Shown: piece by piece, positions 48,328-59,225 of the stretch
How positions within the stretch are numbered: position 1 is the first letter of the stretch
Layout: each line of letters opens with the position of its first letter
NCBI GenBank assembly: GCA_029532415.1
Contig: JAQOTA010000054.1
Span: forward strand, 1 to 64,000
Length of the DNA: 64,000 nucleotides
Source: Marasmius tenuissimus
Lineage: Eukaryota > Basidiomycota > Agaricomycetes > Agaricales > Marasmiaceae
Direction of reading: 5' to 3'
Translations under genes and position numbers: made by a program
The notes under the pieces: generated by a model
What the model was told of the DNA's origin: nothing
The model's input: only the letters and a program-made list of their open reading frames with translations
The model's database searches: none

Positions 48328-50760
48328 ATGTCCGACGTCGGACTGGACGAAATCCAACTGCAAGCCATTCTTCGAGCCGACTACGACATATCTCTTGACG
48401 ATGCCCAGCGTCAAATCGATGTTCTCGACGTCGTAAGTTACGATCAATCCTATCAGATAATTCGCTTCTCTAACCGTGCTGTTCGCTGGTCAGTTCCTTT
48501 CGAAATAGTCCGAACCTCTTCTCAACGACGAGCACAATCATGGCGAACAACCTGCAGATTCTTACCGCCGAGCTCTTCGAAGACTTCGTAACCTTTGCGA
48601 ATGGCACGACCTATTACCTCGCTGGTGTCAGGTACCAATGGAGAATTACCCTACCCTCGAATCTGCTCATCCTGTCGGTGTCGGAGGCTACGCTGACGTC
48701 TTTCGCGGCACTATGGGTACCAGGCTGGTTGCATTGAAGAGGTTGAGGTTGCACGTGTACGAGGATAAGGATCAGTTCGGAAGGTGTGTGTATAATATGC
48801 TGCCAACGGCATCCTTTATCTCAGCTCACGGTTTTTCTTCTCGACAGGCCTTTAGAAGGGAAGTTGCCTTATGGTCACAGATGAAGCACCCGAACCTTTT
48901 ACCGTTCATCGCCGTCTTTATCGATCTCCCGAGAGAACTCAGCATTACTAGCGTGTGGATGAACAACGGGGACGTTACCTCGTTTATCAAGTCCAACCAT
49001 GCCGACGTAGATGTCCGGGGTCTGATACTTAACATCCTGGATGGTCTTACCTTCATGCATACTCTAGGGATTGTCCACGGAGATCTCAAAGGTGTAAGCT
49101 CGCCCTTGATTTTCGTTCCTTTTCCGCGTGCTCATGGCGGTGCAGAACAACGTTTTAGTCAACGAAAACCTCCAAGCCTGTCTCAGCGACTTTGGATTGA
49201 GCACGATGCACCACACGAACACGATGACACCCCGAATTGACTCTATCATCGCTGGTGGAAGTCTACGGTGGAGCTCGCCTGAACAACTTTCAGATGGAGG
49301 AGTCGCCCCAAATACATCGTCGGATGTGTACTCGTTTGGAGTTTTAGTTTGGGAGGTACGTTCTCGTGAACCTAAGCCATGAATTTAGAGCTAACTTTCT
49401 CTTTCAGATGATAACATGTCGAATCCCTTACGACCACCTCACCAACGACGCTCTCGTTCTAGGAAAAGTCACATTGGACGGGCTACGCCCATGTCGGGAG
49501 TGCATACTCGATGCACCCATCACAGCTCGTAGCCTCAACACTCATCAAGCGCTGTACACCTTGATGAGCGAATGTTGGACCTCAGAGCCGACACTCCGAC
49601 CACCTCTAGACGAGTTTATGCGCGATCGAGTCCTCTCCCTAGACGACGGGGTCCCAGTTGTAGAGGTGGAACTCGAAGGAAAACCCAAGACAATAGTCGT
49701 CATCCAACCCTATCTCGGGACAACTCTACTCCTCGTCCTCCCGCCCACTTCAGTACCAGTATCAGCACTCACCTTGACCTTCCTCGTCGCTGGAGCAATT
49801 CGGAACGCCATCTCAACACGATACCACCTTCTCTCCTTCCACCTGAACCTCCGAATTCTCGGGATTCAAATCAACCATCTCGTACGCGGGACCCCACACA
49901 TCGTGCTCATGTTCAATTCGTTCTGGGCTGCAGTTTCCCTCATCCTCCTGGCAGTGGATATTCTCGTGTTGTTAATCGTACTCCTCGTGTCGTTGCCGGA
50001 GAAGGGTGGGGACGAGGCGGTGAAGTTTTTGAGGTGGAATTTATGGTGTGTGGTGTGGATGGAAGCGTTTGTTACGTGGTATTTGGATGTCTTCTATTTT
50101 GGCCACATTGCAAGACGGTGGTTTGAAAGGGTGTGGGGGCGGAAAGGGGTGGATAATGTAGATTTGGAAGTGGATAGGTATGTCTTACGGTTCAAAGTTG
50201 CGAGCTCTCTACTGACGATTCTCTCTCCGCTTTTAGACAGATATACGTTTCGAAACTCCCTCCTAGTGCTACGCAGGAGAGCATACACGAGGTCTTCACA
50301 ACTGTGGGTGACGTTGGGTGGGTCAGGCTTCATGGTGATACGGGGCATGGTGTCGTCGAGTAAGTATTTCTTTCCTTCTTACCTTCCTACCTTCCTCCAA
50401 CATCACCGCTTTTTAGGTTCGAAACTAAGGAGGCCGCGCAGACTGCGCTCAGGAGTTTTGAAGAGTATGTTATGGAGGGCAGAAGAGTAAGTACAACTTC
50501 CGTTCTTCAGCCTGCAAAGCCTCATTACTAACTTGGGATGGTGCATAGATCCAGGTTACGAGGTGTCCTAGTATATGTTGGGGTGTCTCTACAACTCGAA
50601 ATGCGGTTGAGGGTGTATGAGAGTTGGAGCTGGAGTGGGGAGGTCTCGCGAGGAAGATCGATCTGGTGGAATGTATTTCAAATGGTAGAACATTTAACGG
50701 TGAGTGACCTCGGGCTTTTCGCGTCTGAAATCTAGCTGATTGGCTTCCAGCCATAGATCG
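47213..50760 (+). repeat. Segmental duplication, block B
   Basis: Counterpart of 38041-41540. It runs on without break into the tail block 50598-52587, which is itself repeated at 53933-56575. Confidence 0.85.
48328..50620 (+). CDS. TKL kinase - transmembrane - RRM fusion, copy B
   Basis: Paralogue of the 39122-41412 gene with the same architecture. The catalytic core is complete: GVGGYADVFRG, beta-3 LVALKRLRL, HGDLKG plus NNVLV across an intron, LSDFGLS, RWSSPEQL, DVYSFGVLVWE. Four hydrophobic segments follow, then an RRM split over three exons: RNP2 IYVSKLP, TQESIHEVFTTVGDVGWVRL, RNP1 GHGVVEFE, GRRIQVTRCP; stop TGA 50618-50620. Two oddities. A TAG stands in frame at 48506-48508 just after the acceptor of intron 1, but AAATAG itself can act as the acceptor and keep frame. 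A one-base loss near 48774 (GATCAGTTCGG against GAACAGGTTCGG) shifts the frame before intron 2, yet reading through that 64-bp intron restores it, inserting about 21 residues between beta-3 and helix C. Expression would decide whether it is functional. Confidence 0.78.
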
Positions 50761-52587
50761 CGTTCGCTTCTCTCGATGAGTCGTTGAATCTTCTCCATGC
50801 TGGGACAAGTGAGCGTACAATTCAGGCCAGGCCTATCATTCGCAATCAGAGTCAGCTTGAACGAGCATCTCCGCCCCTCATCGTTGAGATCTCTTCTCCG
50901 TGGCCTGCACGAACCCGGGTACCACTAGTCTTTGTCAGGTTGCACACATCCTCGGCGAGCCCAACGATGCGCTTAGCGGAAGATCGTATAGATTGGAGCT
51001 GGATCACGGAGGCTTTGCGGCCAGATAAATCACCGGGATGTACAATATATTTGAATGATCGTTGACTAAGGGCGGCAAACCGCATGTTGGAATTATGCGA
51101 AGGGCTCTTAGAGCATCATGACAAGAGCTTGAAGATGGCACGACTAGAACAGAGGGAATGGTACACGATGTCTAAAAGAACTTGCACGAGTCAAATGGCG
51201 AGGTCCTCTGGATCAAGTGCATGTAGGGATGCAGATGTCGAACGCCGTAATCGATGTGTTGGTTGGAACTTGGGAGCGGAGATTCTCATCATTTCTCTTC
51301 CGTGTACATTCTATATACTTGTCACAGTCAGACCGAATGCGTGCTTGTATTCAACCATTCCTGGCTTTGACGTTATTCGGACTGTCCTTGCTCGTCCACG
51401 AATCTACCCCACAGAGCTCGTGACCGCCTGCTATATATACGGTGGGTGGTTTCATTGATCATTCTCTACCATATCTCTGATGGTTCGGTATCCTCAGGAT
51501 ATCGCACGTCCTTTGATGTTTTTAGACTAGACACAACGAAGCCGGTACTGACTCACGGTTCATTTGTAGCAGCTTATCTATGCCTCAGCCACCCATGTGT
51601 ATTGCTTCTTCGCTTTTGGTCAAAAAGATTGAATGAAGATTCCAGCGCGTTCAATATATACAGCGACAGAGCATACTCGATGACATTTACCACCGCCCAA
51701 TCCAACGCCCTATCCCCTTTCAAGTCGCTCCATACTTCCGCTTATGTCGTCCACCATTTCAAATCGCTACCGAGTCGGTGGTACTAGTGAGCGCCTGAGC
51801 TTTGAGGTGTGGCCAGTACTTAGGGTTAAAGGCTGTCGACCACACCCTCTATCTCGCGTCACCACCCAGTGGAACCTTCCTTGTAAACCAAAAAGCATTT
51901 GCTTGCCGTTAGAACATCTAAATAAAATTCCTCCCTCCATAATCCCACCCGAGACTTGACCACAATCGACACGCTCCCGAACGTCTCACTGTTACTACCA
52001 CAAGACTACCTGCCCGAACAAACCGCGATTGAACGCAATGCAAGGAGTAACTATAATGGTTCGAGAAAGTTGCGGGGAGCCAACCCTTCTCCTGATATGT
52101 GCTCACATGGTGGTAGCATGACGGTGGCGGCGACACACTTCGCTCGAGGCTACTCATCGTTCGGGCACTACCATAATTCCTATGAGCTTTGACGTTGTTC
52201 AGACACTCGGGGGTTGAATCGACTGTCGAATGCATAAGCGTTCAATTCTTGATGTCGCTGAATGCGTTGAGAAATTCAAATCAGCAATTCGATCTACCAT
52301 GCAGAGAGGGAGAAGCGATGCAAACAGACAACTGAGGCATGTATCGGGGCCTTGGAATGCTGGCCGGTCTGTCATGCTCAATCCAGTTGCCCTTTCTATA
52401 TCCTAACAATATCATACAGTGTAACATGTGGGTAGTACGCGGTGGATGTAGATCCGTATAAAAGTCGTCAACCACAACCTTCGACCTTTCATCGGTGAAA
52501 TGCATCTCAAGCACCTTGCTCTCTTCACATTCGTCCTTCCCGCTGTTTTAGCTGGTGTCATACCCCGCAGTACTTCGAGCTCCGATG
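50598..52587 (+). repeat. Tail duplication block, first copy
   Basis: From ATGCGGTTGAGGGTG at 50601 the sequence is colinear, with indels, to 53939-56540: shared landmarks are GGTGAGTGACCTCGG, GGCCTGCACGAACCCGGGTA, GTGAGATCACATGGTGGT-type stretches (CTCACATGGTGGT) and the secreted-protein start ATGCATCTCAAGCAC. Frames inside (50784-51065, 51084-51458 +) differ between copies, so no gene is called before 52500. Confidence 0.75.
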
Positions 52588-52619
52588 GACCCACACCAGT
52601 GGGTCAAGTAAATTTTTAG
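52500..52619 (+). pseudogene. Truncated small secreted protein gene (copy 1)
   Basis: ATG 52500 starts MHLKHLALFTFVLPAVLAG, a signal peptide almost identical to that of the intact gene at 56469. Homology stops at about 52587 inside the first exon, after SSSSD-type sequence, where unrelated AT-rich DNA begins; the frame then hits TAG 52617-52619 after 39 codons. The lost part includes the downstream exons present in the other copy. It is a 5' fragment cut off by an insertion or a rearrangement. Confidence 0.7.
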
Positions 52620-53932
52620 ATCATGATGTGCTGAATTGGATTCATGTGTTAAATCTAGTTACTGAGTAGTGCCAGTGATGAATGGGACGAAAACATACCA
52701 GCAAGCTGATATAACACTGGTGATGTTCAGAGGTCCTGCTTCATATAGCATGGATCAGACTGAGAACTTACAAGTACATAGGCGTCAAGTGTTGGGTGGC
52801 ATAAAATTCTTTAAGTCTGAGGGCACATGCCCTAGTTGGGTGTGGGAATCAACTGTACAGTTGTTTGGTAGTTCCTGAAGCTACCCAATCCCATCAACAC
52901 ATGCAAATTCCTCAGTTCATTTCTTTCCCTTGACTCATTTCCTCCCTCTTGCTTTATTGACTCTTTCCTCCCTGTCATGAATTTCCCTCCTATCTTATCT
53001 TTTCTCCTTATCTTATCCTTTTCCATCTTATCTATATCTTATTCTTCACATGACTCATATCTTATCATATGGACACATGGTAGATACATGAAGGGACCCA
53101 CATGCTGTAGACACATGTCAGTCCTGTTTCAGATACTGTTTCACGATGTCATACCTCAATGTCATACCTCTCTAGTTCACTCATCTGCCGCTGTTCTATT
53201 CCTCAGGTGTCCCCTCCCAATTGCCTAGTCAATGCCAGCTTCAACTTACATCCTCCTGTCCATAGCTTGAGGTATAATCTAAAGTCCCGATCAAGACCAT
53301 TCCCTCGACATGACTCAAACACAGCTCACTCAATGCTGCCCTCTCCTCTTGTGCCCATCCACATAAGTTAGCGTTAATCAATTCACATATCAACAGTTGG
53401 GTCTTCTTTCATTTTAAAGGTTTAGTTCACCACATCAATGCTACCCTACAGCAACAACGTCTACAAAGGGTACGTGCATGATACTGTCTACCACACAGTG
53501 GCCATCACTAATCATATGCTTTAGGGTGTGGCAGTCATTGGACCGCGTAAGGTTTTTAGTAGGCTGATTGAGGTCAACGGGGAGTACTGCGCTCGATAGA
53601 TGGATAGCTTAGTTGTGTGTATTAGATAGATCTATCAATAAGAGATGCATATTTTGTTATAAAGCACCAGTAACCTGTAATTTTTCTGTGATTAGGTTGA
53701 GAAAAATTCGGCAGAACCAAAGCAAAGTTGTTTGAAATCCCAGTGAAATCCCAGTGGAAGTCTTTTCAATCATCAGTCAATAAGTTCACAAAATTTATTG
53801 CGCATTATGCAACATCCATGCATGTGTTATCAGGGGACATGTGTAATAACCATAATTTGAACAATTATTGATAATACTCATAATTCTTCCACATTTTCAA
53901 ATGAATTTGACTATCACGGTTTTCCTGATGGG
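52588..53932. mobile_element. AT-rich insertion separating the two tail blocks
   Basis: About 1.35 kb without match in the duplicated blocks sits exactly between the end of homology in secreted-protein copy 1 and the start of tail copy 2. It is AT-rich, has no coding capacity beyond short frames, and no clear terminal inverted repeats or long direct repeats could be found by eye. It may be a degraded transposon or filler from the recombination that made the duplication. Confidence 0.4.
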
Positions 53933-56575
53933 ACTTGAGATGCGGTTGAGGGTGTGTAACAGTTGGAGGTGGAGTTGGGAGGTTTCGTGGGGAAGATGAA
54001 TGTGTTTCAAATGGTGGAACGTTCAACGGTGAGTGACCTCGGTTTTCTCACATCTGAATCTAGCTGATTGGCTTTCCAGCAACGGATCGCGTTCGCTCCT
54101 CTCGATGGGTTGATGAAACTTCCCGTGTTGGGACTAGCGATCGTACAACTCTTTACCTCGAGGTCTGGTCTCTCATTTGCAATCAGAGAACCAGCTCGAA
54201 CGAGCATCTCCGCCCCTTCTTTGTGGCCTGCACGAACCCGGGTACAACTAGCCTTTGCCGACTTGAACACACTCTCGGCGAGCCTAACGCTCCGCTTCGC
54301 AGAAGCGCGGTAGAAATTGGAGGTGGCAGGGGGGGTGGATACGGGCAGCTAAGAGACTGAGATGTACGTTCGATTTAAATGAATCGTTGACTAGGAAAAC
54401 AAGCCACATGTGGGAATTATGCAAAGGAGTCTTGAGGAGACATGACAAGGGCTTGAAGATGGCGCGATTAGTTCTCGATGATCGAGAGAGCTTTAATGCG
54501 TCATTGACACCGACAGTAGAAGGTGCGCTTGTCATTCTTGTAAAAGACACGAAAACTGATTGTCGGTGATCATCGAGAAATGTTCTTGTCGTTTTTGGCT
54601 TTCAGGCATTATGTCGTTTACAAAAGATACGGATGAATCTTGAAGCTTGAAGACCAGTCCGTACGCTCCTCGCTTACTTGCGGACCCACGGGCCACGAGA
54701 TTCACAGTTGGTATATCCATCCTCGACCTTACTTACCTATGCCTTGTTGATATGGGGATCCGGCTATCTTCTATATTGATAATGGCTCTCCAGATTTTTC
54801 TTGACCGCCTCTTCGCCATCCCCTCATGGGAACCCATACAGGAAGGACCCAATCTTGGCCTTATGGCAGACAACATGAGCTAGCCACTCCTAGTTGTAAT
54901 GGTCAATGAGCGGGAGGGTTTTGTCGAGGTCGTGGCCGATGGTCAAGGAAGAACGCACCCACGCCAACGCAGCGCGTTTGTTTACCATTGGCATTTCGGA
55001 TCCGAGATTTGGAAAGCCCAATGACGCCCGGTACAGGAATCCTTTTTTCTTCTTGGCTTCATGACCATTTGACTGTCTCCTCTCGTCCACGAATCTACCC
55101 CAGGGAGCCCACGACCGTATGCTGTATATCCGGTGGGTGAATTCTGCTAGTGTAATTGCTTCTGCCAGTTGTCTTGTTCATGCTCCGAGGTTACTACAGC
55201 TTTGTCAAGCTTCAAACGTTCGAGGAATATTCAATTCGTAGAGAAAAAACAGAGCCTGTGCGAGGTAAAACTTGGGGGCCCTCGAACAAATCTTTGAGCG
55301 AGTAAAGCAAGTGGCTCTTACTCTAAACCTAGTATAGATAGCGATGTACTTGTTTCGAATACTCGCAGGGTGGGTGTTAGTGGAGGTGGCGGCTCGCTTG
55401 AGGCTACTCAGGTTTCATTATCCGTAATATTTCTGTCGATTTGGCATCCTCAGGGTATGGGTATTGCATCATTTTTGGATGTTTCTTGGGCTAGAATCAA
55501 CCGAAATAGCACTGATTCACGTCCATTGATAACAGCTCATCCATGCCTCAGCCGCCCACGCGGATTGCTTGAATGTGAATTTGAGCGCGTTCAACATATA
55601 CAGCAACAGAGAGAGCTCGAACATGCTCGACAAAATTTGCCGTCACTCATCTCCACGCCATATGCCCATTCAAGTCGCTCCACAGTCCCACCATTCCAAA
55701 TTGCTACCGGGTCGGTATCGAGCGCTTGAGCTTTGGGGCATGGCCAGTGCTGCGTATTAAAGGCTGTCGGCTACACCTTCCTTCTCTCATTACCACCCAC
55801 TGAGGCCTTCCTTGTGAAACACCGTGCCAATAGTCCATGTTGATTTGCTTGATGTTAGAACATCCTCCTTCCTCCCTCCTTCAAACCTTACACCGGTCGA
55901 CACGTTCCCGAATATCTCACTGAAAACACTCCAAGACTATCTGCCGAACAAACCGCAACCGAATGCGTTGTAGGGGGTAAATAGGACGGTTTGAGACAGT
56001 CGCGGGGAGTCAGCCCTCCCTCCTCCTAATTTTATATGCGCTCACATGGTGGTGGTATGACGGTGGCGGCGACACACCTCGCTGAAGGCTACTCAACATT
56101 CGGACGCCACCATGATTCCGTGGTTTCTGCATCCATTCGGTTAAGCGTGGGCTTTGACGTTGTTCGGAGACACGGGGGTTGGATCAACTGTAAGCTGCAT
56201 AAGAGTCCGGTTCTCGATGTCGCTGTATGCGGTGAGAAATTTAGATCAGCATTCAATCCATCATGCAAAGGGGGAGGAGCGATCAGAACAGACTAAGACA
56301 GCTGAGGTATGCATCGAAGCCTTGGGATGCTGACTGATCCGTCATGCTTGATCCACAGTTACCCGTTCTATATCATAACAATACCATACAGTGTAACATG
56401 TTAGTGTGCCGTGGATGTAGATGCGTATAAAACTCGTCAACCACAACCTCTGACCTGTCATCAGCACAATGCATCTCAAGCACTTTGCTCTTTTCACGTT
56501 CGTCCTTCCCGTCGTTTTGGCTGGTGTCATAGCCCGCAGTATCTCGAGCTCCGATGACAACGACGGTACCAGCTT
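53933..56575 (+). repeat. Tail duplication block, second copy
   Basis: Starts at CTTGAGATGCGGTTGAGGG (matching 50594 onward) and ends with the intact secreted-protein gene. It is about 600 bp longer than the first copy because of insertions around 54500-55350. Confidence 0.75.
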
Positions 56576-56912
56576 GATGTGAGTCTCCTTATTCCTCGCC
56601 CTCAACTATGCCCACGCTGACGTGTTGATATTTCGTGGTCTAAGCAAAAAAGGTAGGTATTTGTTTCTAGTCTTTTCCCGTTGTAAATAGTAATCATGAT
56701 ACCCTCTCATAGACCTGGCCACTAGAGACTTCCTCAAGCCCCTGCTTGCCGGAATTGAGAATACGATCAATTCTTTGGTAACCAGCGCCGAGAACGCAGT
56801 GAACTCGATTGCCCGGCCGGCTTTGGGGTAAGTGGGCTCATCCTCAGCTTCGACTACATTGAAACTGACATGTTTGTCCCCCGACCCGGCTCACAGCAGT
56901 GGCGGCTTCTAG
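56469..56912 (+). CDS. Small secreted protein, 82 aa
   Basis: Predicted secreted peptide of unknown role. Four exons: ATG 56469 to 56580, an 8-nt micro-exon 56645-56652 (C AAA AAA G), 56714-56829, and a last short exon to TAG 56910-56912. Splicing gives one 82-codon frame. Residues 1-19 (MHLKHFALFTFVLPVVLAG) form a classic signal peptide. The mature part has an acidic Ser-rich stretch (SISSSDDNDG), a Lys-Lys pair that could serve as a processing site, and a helix DFLKPLLAGIENTINSLV that is amphipathic. It has no cysteines. A truncated paralogue is at 52500. Small secreted proteins of this kind are effector or signalling candidates in fungi, but that is inference. Confidence 0.75.
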
Positions 56913-57907
56913 AAAAGCTTTCCAAGTTTACTAATAGATCTCCGAAAGTGGAGGTCGTATCACCAACCTTGACTGAGGGATGATCAATAGCGAGTCTTTA
57001 TATTTTAAATTGTGAATACTTTATATGAAAAACATAATTTGTTTTGCGCTCCGCTTGCTTGAGCGGCGAAAGTGAGGCACTTCAGCTCACGACTGATTTA
57101 TCCTGAACAAAGTGAGATCGCACATCGAGGTGAAGTCTTACCGACTTACCACCATCGCGCGTCTAATTAAGTATCACAGCACAGAGCCCTTGTACCATCA
57201 ACAGTTCCGAAATATATCTGATACCTGTTAAGCTGTGTCATAGTGGTTTGGAGAAGGACAATCTGTAACTCCTCGTGCTCGTTCTAGTGGTGAAGCATAA
57301 AACTGAGCGAACGGAGGACACGTTAATGTTTGAGGGAGGCGACCTACATCCCGGTATATCTAACTTGAGGGGATGTGGACCCCGTCAGCCCTTTTCGGAG
57401 AATACTCAGTATGGAGTTGAGAGATGACGATCACAGGCTCATTAGTGCCATTTTTGATTCTGGGAACTTCATGATGCATCACATATGCAGCCCGGTAGGT
57501 TGAGGAGTTAGAGACCTTCAAGTTGTAGGTTAAGAGAGTCGGCTACATCAAGATGGGACTTCAGGTCAAATTTACCTCAGCAGCTCAAAGTATGAATCGA
57601 GATCGTAACAGGATATTTGGAGGACATCATAGAGTACTACACCGCAAAGTAGAAGAGCCCTGCCGAAATGGCACAGGTGTTGCCTTGTTGATGGTGGAAC
57701 CTCGGCCAGCAGGGCTCCTTCCTCGGCATTGATTCGGGAGGCCGAAGCTCAGTTACAACCATATACCTCGACAACGGGCTTTGACCGAGTCTCTTTGGGC
57801 TACACAGTAGGTTTTGCAGCTGTTTTGATATGCTCAAGTGTGGGCTGAATTCAAAGTTTGAACTGAATCCAACTTTCAAAAGTCAACCCCGACTCTCCAC
57901 ACCCACA
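56913..57907. other. Intergenic; no supportable gene
   Basis: No frame with domain or splice support; the longest (57637-57879 -) looks fortuitous. Confidence 0.5.
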
Positions 57908-58409
57908 ATGTTCTTCAGAATAACAATCATTGTCTCTGCCATCCCCGCCCTCTGCACTGGACAGGCTATGGCTAGTGCTTTGATTGCCACCAACCCGTGT
58001 ACGGATTTGCTCTGACCTCAAAAGAACAACCAACTGACCTTCCAAACTGATTTGGTTAGACTTGGCTTGTGGCCCTCCCAGTAGCAGCAACCACCATGCA
58101 GGAAGTAGCAAGTACTGGCCTATTTCACTCAATTTGTATGGTCACAGGTCACACCCATTTTCAAAAACCCCGCCAATGATTTTTCTCAATTTAAGTATCA
58201 GATTTTCTGGCAGAAAGTTTGTTTCGAAAATGGTCACACACACCATACGAATTGAGTGAAATAGGTCAGTACTACACTGGTCCTTCCTACTCTTCTCAAG
58301 TTTCCTCGGGCAGTAAGTCTTGGAGCTTGCTTTTGAGTAGCTAACAGTCATGGCCGATTCTTCTTCAGCTTGTGTCGACCAACTGACTGTCGAAATCAGT
58401 ACTCAATAA
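57908..58409 (+). CDS. Small secreted protein gene interrupted by a MITE
   Basis: ATG 57908 opens a signal peptide (MFFRITIIVSAIPALCTGQA). Exon 1 ends at 57998, intron 1 is 57999-58059, exon 2 starts at 58060, and the last intron is 58313-58368 with stop TAA 58407-58409. Exon 2 contains a 155-bp MITE at 58115-58269. With the element removed, leaving one TA, the frame reads SSKYYTGPSYSSQVSSGTCV and then DQLTVEISTQ, giving about 75 residues. With the element retained, a TGA inside its right arm (58257-58259) truncates the protein. Splicing from TATG|GTCACA at 58140 to AAATAG|GTCAG at 58264 would also restore frame. Function unknown; two cysteines remain in the mature part. Confidence 0.6.
58115..58269. 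mobile_element. 155-bp MITE with TA target duplication (Tc1/mariner-like)
   Basis: The left end CTGGCCTATTTCACTCAATT and the complement of the right end CTGACCTATTTCACTCAATT differ at one base, and identity continues with one more mismatch to GTATGGT. TA flanks both sides (58113-58114 and 58270-58271). No coding capacity for a transposase. The TA duplication points to mobilisation by a Tc1/mariner-type transposase. Confidence 0.8.
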
Positions 58410-59225
58410 AGGCTCAGATAAGTAATCGCACGGAATATCTTTGAAAGCGTATCCGGGAAGTCGTGGGCACTTCATCGACGCCAAATCGGAACTTAGCCGG
58501 TAGCTGTGGGCTAGGTTAAGCTGCTGCTTTCTGGTCCTAACATCCGTCGGCTGCCTGTGTATTTACGGATCCGATATTCACGGTTTCTGTGCAAGCATTC
58601 TCAGGCTACAGGGGAGCAACTTCAAAGCTTTAGTTTGAAGGTGACTTCTCGAGCAAGGTAGCATCGCGTATTCAGGTGAGAACTCCCCACTCTATCATCA
58701 TCGCGCTGCCGGCCACTGTAGTAGCTGTAAAGCTATGGAAGGTTAACATTCCCGGAACGTAGGCTCGGTGAATATGGGCGAGTTACTTACCTTCCTTCTT
58801 TCTTGATGAACTTCATCTGCTTTTTGTATGTCACTGGTGAGCACTGCTGGAATTTGACACCTCGAAAACGAGCTGAGTTGTAGTTGCGGTAGAGTACATT
58901 GAATGCAATCCCTTATCCTCATATGAAGGAGGAACGTGACAGATAGTCAATCCCGCCGGATGCGACCTGAACCGGAAGATATCAGTAGCTTCTCGTATCG
59001 TCTACTTTGAGCCCAAGTCTGTACCTTCTACATCAATGACAATAGGTCCGACGCGACTCACTCACGTGCTGGGAATCACCATCCAGCACTTGCCTTCAAA
59101 TTACCACCATGTCGGAAAGAGACAATTTGCATTGTTCTTCTTTATACGTTTCAATGACACTTTCATCTTCCAGAGTCAGACGACCAATGCAGTGACTCGG
59201 ATCTCACGCTGGCTAGGAAATCTAA
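58410..59225. repeat. Intergenic block repeated at 63225-63700
   Basis: 58735-59225 is colinear with 63232-63640: shared pieces are ATGGGCGAGTTACTTA, GAGCTGA[GA]TTGTAGTTGCGGTA, ACGTGACAGATAGTCAATCC, CACGTGCTGGGAATCAC and GACATCTGACC. No gene is seen in either copy. Confidence 0.7.

Noticed and set aside
52588..53932. Solo LTR of a retrotransposon
   Set aside because: No TG...CA ends with a target duplication could be fixed by eye, so it is listed only as an unclassified insertion.
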